DNA of 44,772 nucleotides, from NCBI GenBank assembly GCA_013215295.1, contig JABSOZ010000028.1, positions 1-44,772 of the forward strand, given 5' to 3'. The first letter of the stretch is position 1. The number at the start of each line of letters is the position of its first letter. Shown piece after piece: positions 26,530-35,800 of this stretch. Under the pieces are notes generated by a model. That model was given only the letters and a program-made list of their open reading frames with translations. It was not told where the DNA came from and ran no database searches. The stretch is from Colwellia sp. (lineage in GTDB: Bacteria; Pseudomonadota; Gammaproteobacteria; Enterobacterales; Alteromonadaceae). A program made the translations under genes and the position numbers.

Positions 26530-26885
26530 TGAACTTTCTTTAAAAATCAATTATTTGAAGTCGTTTTCCAATAATGACAATACACTTTTTACTTGAATTA
26601 ATGTTTTTGTACGTACTTCAAGTGAGGGATCATTAACAAGAATGATCTCTATATAAAATCCTATAACTAAATTCACTTAATCAAATCGACATCGAACCTA
26701 AACATCACTGTAGAGTTGAGCTTTATTAATAGCTTAAATGGGGCGATTATAGGCGCAAAAGAGTCAATATTCCTGTTTGGCTATCAAACTCTCTCAGCTT
26801 ATTGTTAATATTATTTATTGGAATTAAGGATGCTTCAAGAAACATAAAAGATTTTATGGAGTTTGTCGTTGTAAATGGAATTTGA
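26530..26885. other. Spacer upstream of the surface-protein operon
   Basis: About 356 bp, no gene. It should hold the promoter of the NrfJ-like/giant-protein transcript. No promoter is claimed. Confidence 0.4.
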
Positions 26886-27548
26886 ATGAATAAAAAATAC
26901 TTTAATATTAAGTTGTTATTATTGATTGTGCTTGGGATTTTTGTTTTAAGCTTTTTTTTGATTACAAGCGAACAAGATAAAAATGTAGATACTCAAGTTA
27001 GTCAGACTGCATTACCCACAAGTAAAAAGTTAGCCCAACCAACCCAACCTCCCGAAGCTCGTATTGTTAAAAATACAGGGAAGGTTTTATCTATTCAAAA
27101 GGGTGGTGGTTACTCTTTTATTCAAGTTGAATTGCCTTCAAGAAAAACATTAACCTTAGCTGCTGCTAATCTACCGAACAAGCTTTTGGTTGGTAATATT
27201 GTCCATTGGGAAAATCCTCGTTTAGCCAAAAACTATTTTAGTCATGCGCTCAATAAAAGTTTTGAGCGACTATATATGGTAACAATTAAAGATGAATCAA
27301 TTAAAGCTGGTGTAATTATCTCCATTAAAACAGTGGATGAAAACACCTTCCTTCGAGTTCAACAAGAACAATCTATTCAAGAATTGATTGTTAAAAGTGA
27401 TCATGTTTCAGATGAGTTACTTGTTGGCATGAAAATCGAGTGGAAACAAAAAACAAGTTCACCCAATAGAAATAACCAACCTCAAAATATGCATACCCCT
27501 CCTAGATCACCAGTGATGGTCGATTGGATAAAAAAGTCAGAAAAATAA
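26886..27548 (+). CDS. Membrane-anchored NrfJ-like protein
   Basis: A 220-aa protein with one N-terminal hydrophobic anchor (about 9-26) and a Pro/Thr-rich linker. A domain at about 60-135 resembles the NrfJ-type OB-like fold found in exported small proteins: GKVLSIQKGGGYSFIQVE, then KNYFSHALNKSFERLYMV. A second, partial copy follows (GVIISIKTVDENTFLRVQ). It lies 35 bp before the giant surface protein on the same strand, so it is probably cotranscribed and may act in the periplasm on that protein or its secretion. The function is not established. Confidence 0.65.
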   Translation: MNKKYFNIKLLLLIVLGIFVLSFFLITSEQDKNVDTQVSQTALPTSKKLAQPTQPPEARIVKNTGKVLSIQKGGGYSFIQVELPSRKTLTLAAANLPNKLLVGNIVHWENPRLAKNYFSHALNKSFERLYMVTIKDESIKAGVIISIKTVDENTFLRVQQEQSIQELIVKSDHVSDELLVGMKIEWKQKTSSPNRNNQPQNMHTPPRSPVMVDWIKKSEK

Positions 27549-27583
27549 ATTAATAAGCAAACTTCAATAAATGGAATAACAAT

Positions 27584-29821
27584 ATGAAGAACGCATACTA
27601 TAAAAAAACTTTAGCACTCACTTTTTCTCTAATATCACTGGCTGTGACAGCAAGTACAACAGGTCAACTGACCTTAACGGACTCTTCAGGTGTTGTTGTA
27701 CCGACATACCAAAGTGGCGAAAGTGCTTACATTCAAGTAATCGATAGCGATGGCAATGTAGACCCAGCGGCAGCTGAAACTTTAACGGTGACAATCACCT
27801 CAGAAACTGAAGATACGGGTACGCCTTATAGTGTGACAGAGCCCGTTCCGTCTAGTGGCAATGTTGGCGATGGCACCATGTCAATGTTACAAACGACCTA
27901 CAATACTAAAACCGAAGACTGGACGGTATTAGCGGTTAGCTCGGATAGTTTCTTGGTTACCGGCAGTGTTTCTGGCCAGCAGAGCCAACAGTACAACATG
28001 AATAATGATGCTCCTTATGTCAGTGATAATGAAGAAATTAGCTTTGTTATTGAAAATGACGCGGTTGCTTTTGGTGTTGGTGATACCTTCTCTTTTTCAA
28101 CTGTAGCTGGAACGGTTGTTGGAGAAACCGTTACTTTAACTGAAACGGGTGTAGATACAGGTATATTCACTAGTAGCATTGCGCTAACTGAGGCTGAAAC
28201 ACCCGTCGAAGCTAACGAGTTGCTAGAAGTGCAATCGGGTGATTTAATCACTGTTTTTTATGACGACGCCACAGGTGATTGGGGCGATGCAGAGCAGGTG
28301 CGCACTAGTGCACTTTATGCGGCAACGGTTGTTAAAGGTTCAACGCTTTTAGTGGATACGATTTGGACAGAAGAAAATAGCCCTTACCTTGTCACGGGTG
28401 ATGTGACGGTATCAGCTAATACCACGCTAACTATCATGCCAGGCGTTACAGTGTTATTTCTCGCTAATACAGATGATACGATTAGTGGTCAAGAAGCCTA
28501 TGATAGTGAAATCATTGTTAAAGGCACGCTTAATGTTGCAGGTACAGAGGATAAACTTGTTACGTTAACAAGTAGTAATCGTGAAGGTTCTATCGGTGAC
28601 TGGGGTGGCGTGCGCGTAGAAAATGGCTCGGCAAGTTTTGTTTTTACTCAACTCGAGTACAGTGCATACGGTATTGATTTATACGAGGTCAGCTACGGAA
28701 GGACGTTTACGTTAACAAATAGTGCATTAATTTATAATGGTGCGGGCATTAAAGCATCAAATTCTTATGAAGGTGTTTTTACTATCAAGGATAACACCCT
28801 GAGTCACAATAGTGGCAGCGTTATTTATGCTGATTACAATGAAACAACATGGGTAATAGATAACAATGTAATTAAAGAAAATGGCAGTGGTAGTTATGAA
28901 GAGTTCCCACTAGTGTCTCTTAACTATTCGAAAAGTATTTTATTTACCAATAATGATATATCTGATAATCAGGGAGGGATTCAGATAAATGAGGTTCGTG
29001 AGGACTTGATATTCACGGGCAATACATTATCGAACAATAAAGACGATGATATGATGATGTCTGGCGGTTTATCGATCAATACTTGGTCTGATGAAGGCGA
29101 TTGGGTGGCCGACAGTATTATCATTGAAGATAATGTAGTAGATAGCAATAACTATACTGGCATTGAACTGAGCTATTCTGGAAATGTAAATCCTCAAATC
29201 AATCGTAATAAAGTACGTAATAATTCAGGGTATGGCATTTATGTCTATTCTCAAAGTCATAACACTCAGCCACATATCCATGATAATGAAATAACAGGTA
29301 ATGGCTTAAATGAATGGGGTGGTCAAGCTGGCCTTTATGTTTCCGGTAAAGCTATACCTTCCATTGTTGGCAATACCATTAATAATAATGGTGCTGGTGT
29401 TTATGTTAATTACAATGATGTCAATGGTAATGGTGACTTTGACTTAACGGATAACGTTATTACCAACAACCTAGGATACGGTATAAGTGTCAACGGTTAT
29501 GCCAAGCCAACCATTAATAATAACGATATATACGGTAACACAGGCTATGCAGTTGAAAACCATACAAGCTTTGCCATTGATGCAAAAAACAACTGGTGGG
29601 GCGAAGGCGATACGGCGGAAATTAATGAGGGTGGCAACCCCAAGTCGTTAAGCTTTATTTATGACAGTAATAGTAATGGCGATTCAGGCAGTGTTAATTA
29701 TGCCGGTTGGTTAGATGCTAGTTATCAAAATGGCGGTACGCCAGTCTCTAATAATATTACCGGCCAACTCACAGTAATAGTAATGGCGATTCAGGCAGTG
29801 TTAATTATGCCGGTTGGTTAG
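27584..29821 (+). CDS. N-terminal part of giant surface protein, frameshifted
   Basis: A 745-aa product with a Sec signal peptide (about 1-23, ending AVTAS). A short Ig-like segment follows (GQLTLTDSSGVVVPTYQSGE), then a domain with VTLTETGVDTGIFTSSI, then a right-handed parallel beta-helix built of Asn-rich turns (NNVI.NN, ending KNNWWGEGD). The reading frame is thrown off at 29772 by the second copy of a 107-bp tandem duplication. The last 17 residues (VIVMAIQAVLIMPVG region) are out-of-frame sequence. As written it lacks the anchor and downstream domains encoded at 29755-37902. Removing one 107-bp copy joins both frames into one 3403-aa protein. Confidence 0.85.
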   Translation: MKNAYYKKTLALTFSLISLAVTASTTGQLTLTDSSGVVVPTYQSGESAYIQVIDSDGNVDPAAAETLTVTITSETEDTGTPYSVTEPVPSSGNVGDGTMSMLQTTYNTKTEDWTVLAVSSDSFLVTGSVSGQQSQQYNMNNDAPYVSDNEEISFVIENDAVAFGVGDTFSFSTVAGTVVGETVTLTETGVDTGIFTSSIALTEAETPVEANELLEVQSGDLITVFYDDATGDWGDAEQVRTSALYAATVVKGSTLLVDTIWTEENSPYLVTGDVTVSANTTLTIMPGVTVLFLANTDDTISGQEAYDSEIIVKGTLNVAGTEDKLVTLTSSNREGSIGDWGGVRVENGSASFVFTQLEYSAYGIDLYEVSYGRTFTLTNSALIYNGAGIKASNSYEGVFTIKDNTLSHNSGSVIYADYNETTWVIDNNVIKENGSGSYEEFPLVSLNYSKSILFTNNDISDNQGGIQINEVREDLIFTGNTLSNNKDDDMMMSGGLSINTWSDEGDWVADSIIIEDNVVDSNNYTGIELSYSGNVNPQINRNKVRNNSGYGIYVYSQSHNTQPHIHDNEITGNGLNEWGGQAGLYVSGKAIPSIVGNTINNNGAGVYVNYNDVNGNGDFDLTDNVITNNLGYGISVNGYAKPTINNNDIYGNTGYAVENHTSFAIDAKNNWWGEGDTAEINEGGNPKSLSFIYDSNSNGDSGSVNYAGWLDASYQNGGTPVSNNITGQLTVIVMAIQAVLIMPVG
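27794..29713 (+). repeat. Long direct repeat, copy 1
   Basis: 1920 bp that look identical to 30001-31920 (offset 2207 = 2100 + 107). It encodes the Ig-like domain end and the whole beta-helix. The 130 bases just before it are clearly diverged between the copies. Confidence 0.9.
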
Positions 29822-29878
29822 ATGCTAGTTATCAAAATGGCGGTACGCCAGTCTCTAATAATATTACCGGCCAACTCA
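29665..29878 (+). repeat. 107-bp tandem duplication causing a frameshift
   Basis: Units 29665-29771 and 29772-29878, apparently identical, head to tail. Because 107 is not a multiple of 3, the second unit shifts the frame of the giant gene. Without it the coding length is 10212 bases, exactly 3404 codons. Confidence 0.93.
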
Positions 29879-32800
29879 GCTTAACGGATTCATCAGGTGT
29901 AGTTGCACCCACTTACCAAAAAGGCGAGAGTGCATACATTCAAGTTGTCGATAACGACGGTAATGCTGACTCTACTGTAGTCGAAACCTTAACGGTTACC
30001 ATCACCTCAGAAACTGAAGATACGGGTACGCCTTATAGTGTGACAGAGCCCGTTCCGTCTAGTGGCAATGTTGGCGATGGCACCATGTCAATGTTACAAA
30101 CGACCTACAATACTAAAACCGAAGACTGGACGGTATTAGCGGTTAGCTCGGATAGTTTCTTGGTTACCGGCAGTGTTTCTGGCCAGCAGAGCCAACAGTA
30201 CAACATGAATAATGATGCTCCTTATGTCAGTGATAATGAAGAAATTAGCTTTGTTATTGAAAATGACGCGGTTGCTTTTGGTGTTGGTGATACCTTCTCT
30301 TTTTCAACTGTAGCTGGAACGGTTGTTGGAGAAACCGTTACTTTAACTGAAACGGGTGTAGATACAGGTATATTCACTAGTAGCATTGCGCTAACTGAGG
30401 CTGAAACACCCGTCGAAGCTAACGAGTTGCTAGAAGTGCAATCGGGTGATTTAATCACTGTTTTTTATGACGACGCCACAGGTGATTGGGGCGATGCAGA
30501 GCAGGTGCGCACTAGTGCACTTTATGCGGCAACGGTTGTTAAAGGTTCAACGCTTTTAGTGGATACGATTTGGACAGAAGAAAATAGCCCTTACCTTGTC
30601 ACGGGTGATGTGACGGTATCAGCTAATACCACGCTAACTATCATGCCAGGCGTTACAGTGTTATTTCTCGCTAATACAGATGATACGATTAGTGGTCAAG
30701 AAGCCTATGATAGTGAAATCATTGTTAAAGGCACGCTTAATGTTGCAGGTACAGAGGATAAACTTGTTACGTTAACAAGTAGTAATCGTGAAGGTTCTAT
30801 CGGTGACTGGGGTGGCGTGCGCGTAGAAAATGGCTCGGCAAGTTTTGTTTTTACTCAACTCGAGTACAGTGCATACGGTATTGATTTATACGAGGTCAGC
30901 TACGGAAGGACGTTTACGTTAACAAATAGTGCATTAATTTATAATGGTGCGGGCATTAAAGCATCAAATTCTTATGAAGGTGTTTTTACTATCAAGGATA
31001 ACACCCTGAGTCACAATAGTGGCAGCGTTATTTATGCTGATTACAATGAAACAACATGGGTAATAGATAACAATGTAATTAAAGAAAATGGCAGTGGTAG
31101 TTATGAAGAGTTCCCACTAGTGTCTCTTAACTATTCGAAAAGTATTTTATTTACCAATAATGATATATCTGATAATCAGGGAGGGATTCAGATAAATGAG
31201 GTTCGTGAGGACTTGATATTCACGGGCAATACATTATCGAACAATAAAGACGATGATATGATGATGTCTGGCGGTTTATCGATCAATACTTGGTCTGATG
31301 AAGGCGATTGGGTGGCCGACAGTATTATCATTGAAGATAATGTAGTAGATAGCAATAACTATACTGGCATTGAACTGAGCTATTCTGGAAATGTAAATCC
31401 TCAAATCAATCGTAATAAAGTACGTAATAATTCAGGGTATGGCATTTATGTCTATTCTCAAAGTCATAACACTCAGCCACATATCCATGATAATGAAATA
31501 ACAGGTAATGGCTTAAATGAATGGGGTGGTCAAGCTGGCCTTTATGTTTCCGGTAAAGCTATACCTTCCATTGTTGGCAATACCATTAATAATAATGGTG
31601 CTGGTGTTTATGTTAATTACAATGATGTCAATGGTAATGGTGACTTTGACTTAACGGATAACGTTATTACCAACAACCTAGGATACGGTATAAGTGTCAA
31701 CGGTTATGCCAAGCCAACCATTAATAATAACGATATATACGGTAACACAGGCTATGCAGTTGAAAACCATACAAGCTTTGCCATTGATGCAAAAAACAAC
31801 TGGTGGGGCGAAGGCGATACGGCGGAAATTAATGAGGGTGGCAACCCCAAGTCGTTAAGCTTTATTTATGACAGTAATAGTAATGGCGATTCAGGCAGTG
31901 TTAATTATGCCGGTTGGTTAAGTTTCTCGATTCAAGATCAAACACCACCAATAACAACCTTGTCTAGTACAAGTTTAATTTCTTCATTATCTTTTGAAAT
32001 CACTTTGTCATGTAATGATGGCAATGGTGGTGTGAGTTCTGGTTGTAGTAAAACCTATTATACAACTGATGGAAGTGAGCCAACGACTAACTCAGCGTTA
32101 TATGAAGGTGTGTTAACCATAAATGAAAGTGCAGTTGTTAAGTTTTTCTCTGTTGATATTGCTGGTCATGTTGAAGCTATCACTGCTAAGAATTTTTATA
32201 TTGGCGATGTTGATGCAATAGCAGCGAGCAGAAGTGGTGAATTGTCTTTAAGCGACCAAGTAACGAGTCAAACATTTTCTGCTGAAATTTCTGAGCCTAT
32301 TATCTTCTTAGGTGCTCCTAGCTATAAGGATAGTGGTTCAGGTGTTGCAAAAGTGTCAAGTATCACATCAACCGAAGTAATCGCTTCATTTAAAGAATGG
32401 GAATACCTTGATGGTAATCATAATGTAGAGTCAGTCCCTTATATTGCATTGACCAAAGGTAGATACTTGTTAAGCAATGGCGACGAGTTAGAGATTGGCG
32501 AACTTTCACTGTCTTCAACCCAACAGTGGCAAGAAACTTCATTTGAAAGCACGTTTGCTGATACGCCAACCGTCATTTTAACGAGCCAAAGTAATGAGAC
32601 GAATAAAGTCTTTAATTTACTGACTGATAATATAAGCACTTCAGGTTTTTCAGCTAAGTTGGTTGAACAAGAAAGTAATACGGTAGGTGAATATACTGAA
32701 ATAGTGGGTTATTTGGCTTACTACAAAAACGAATTTGAACTTATCGAACAGAGTGATCCATTTGCAACTTCTTCAAATATTGAAGTGGGATCTGATTGGT

Positions 32801-35800
32801 CAGCTTTAGATACCTTTGCTATTAGTTTGCAGGAAGAAGCTTCATTTGATGACGAATTAGTTCATACCAACGAGTACGTTGCAATAGTTAACATCAATGG
32901 CACTTTATTACTTCAGCAAGTCGGTGAATTAGAATCCGATACTAGCTCGCTTCGTCGTTCAAGTGTAGATACTGATTTAGATAACATATTAGATGTATTA
33001 GATACCGATGACGATAACGATGGTGTCTTAGATGTTGATGATACATGTCCTATTCACTCTCGTTTAAGCAGTAATGGTACAACTGAAGGAGATATTGAGT
33101 CATTTCAATATTGTATCAGCAGTGATGTTCCCCCTAAAATGCACTTTGAACTTGCTCTTTCAGATAACTTCTCTAATGCCGAAACAGTCAAAATTTTATA
33201 TTGGCTATACGGAAATGAACAACACTGGATCACCCTAACAAGAGATCCTGAAACAGGTTTGTTTATTGCTGAAATTGAACTTAATGAATATGCAGCATCT
33301 GGTTCATATGATGTAAGAACAATAAGGTTAATTGATAACGAGAACAATGAGGTTGATTTAAACGAAAGTCAGTTGAACCTTCTTGGTTTTGATACAAACG
33401 TGAGTTATTTTAATCCAAGTTCAGATAGTGAAAAACCATCAGTTACAAGTTTAACTTCTTCAGGTTGGAGCATTAACAATAATGAAGAACCGCAAATAAC
33501 CTTTACTGTTGTTGTTGAAGATAATTTGAGTGGTGTACAGGACGGGATACTTCTGGAACTTTATTCACCAACAGGCACTTCAATTCAAGAACATGGCATA
33601 AAAGTAGATGTAAATACTTATAGCTTTGATTTCATACTTAGTAAGTATGCTAGCTCAGGTGTATACCCTGTTCATACTATCCGCTTGTATGACAATGCCG
33701 GAAATTCAAATTTCTCACAAGACTGGATTGCTGACAATCTTGAAGGGTACGAATTAACAAACCCTAACTCTGACACTGTGGCTTCTTCTTTAAGCTATAT
33801 CAACTTAGAAGCTAAGTTTGACGAACAAAGTGATCGTCCTATTTTAGTTATTAATGGTTTAGTAACTGATGATGTGTCAGGTGTTGAAAATGTCTACTTA
33901 AGACTAACAAGACCGAGTAATGGTGATCTGGACAAATGGCAAGAAATTGATAATGGTGACAATGTTTTGAGTCGCACCTTCTCTAGTCAAATAGCATTAC
34001 CACAAATTTATGAAAGTGGTGAGTATAAAGTCGACTTTGTCAGACTCAATGATTTTGCAGCAAATGAAAAAACATTAAGTAAGGCTGATATAGATGAAAC
34101 CAATCAAAGCTCTATAACATCCATAAACCTCTACTATCCTGATGACGAAGTATCTGAGTCATATGAGATTGAAGCTTCGCTAAAAGATGATTTTGTATTT
34201 GGTGCTAATCGAAGTAATGATCACCTAATAGGTTTATCAGGAAATGACTATATATTTGCTGGTGATGGTGATGATCATGTGGAAGCAGGGGCAGGTGACG
34301 ATTTAGTTATTGGAGGTTCAGGTAAAGGTGATGATATTTATGAGGGCGGTATAGGCTTTGATACATTGAAATACACATCAGCAGAGCAACCTATTATTGT
34401 TGATTTCATAAAAGGTACAGCCTCTGGTATCAATATAGACAGTGATACTTTTACTGGCTTTGAAAAGTTAATTGCAGGCCAAAGCAATGACGTAATAATT
34501 ACCGATGAGAATATCAATGTTATTTTGGGTTACGACGGTGACGATATTATTGTAGCTAGCGCGGGTGATGATGAATTAACGGGGGGGAATGGTAAAGATG
34601 AGTTTATTTTTAAAGATCTTTCTCTAGTTACCTTAGCTAACCACACCACAATTATTGATTATCAATCTGAAGATAGTATTGTGATTGTTGATCATGAATC
34701 TGCGAGTAATCTAGTTTGGAATGTCAGCTTAACAGACACAGTAACAACTGTAAGTGTTGAAAATGAGCTGTATTTCACCACAGATGGAACAGATGGTTAC
34801 TTAATAGTGACAGGTGATATAAACGCTAAAGAAAACTCTTTTGTCGTTAAATTATCAAACATAAATAGCTTGGGATATATTTCAATTCTAAGTCACTCAT
34901 CAAATGATTTTGATGAAGATGGTCAATACAATTACTTTGATACCGATGATGATAACGATGGTGTTTTAGATAGTGATGATGCTTTTGCAACGAATGCAGC
35001 AGCAAGTGTCGATACTGATTTGGATGGCTTACCTGATAGTTTCCATGAAAATTGTGATGACACCTGTGTTATTGATTCTGGCCTAACGTTAGATTTAGAC
35101 GATGATAATGATGGTTATTCTGATGTTGATGAATTAGCTAATGATACAAATAGCTTATCAGCAGACTCGTTACCTAGTGATAATGACGGAGATTTCATTT
35201 CAGACTTATTAGATAACGATGACGATAATGACGGTTATTCAGATGAAGATGAATTAGCCAATGAAACAGATAGTTTATCAGCCGATTCTATCCCAAGTGA
35301 TAATGACGGAGATTTCATTTCAGATTTATTCGATACCGATGATGATAACGATGGTGTTTTAGATATTGACGATGCTTTCCCATTAGACGCTACGGAATCA
35401 GTAGATACAGATGGTGATGGCATAGGTAACAATGCAGATACTGATGATGATAACGATGGCATTATTGACGAAGACGATAGTGCTCCTTTAAATGGCTCTA
35501 TTGGTGATGTTGAATCTCCTGTTTTCTCTGAACTTGTTGATGTTACTTTTGAGGCTACAGGGGTTACCACTGAGGTGGCGTTAGTAGTGCCGGAAGTTAC
35601 CGACAATAATCTTAATGCGCCAAGTATTGTTTCTGATTATATTGATGCACTTTCATTGGGTTCACATGAAATAACATGGACAGCAACGGATTTTGCTGGA
35701 AACGTTTCAACAGCAACACAGCTAGTGACAATTGTTGATTCAACCAATCCGAAGTTTGATGAGCTTCAAACGCAAGCTATTGATGCAATGGGTGTTCTTA

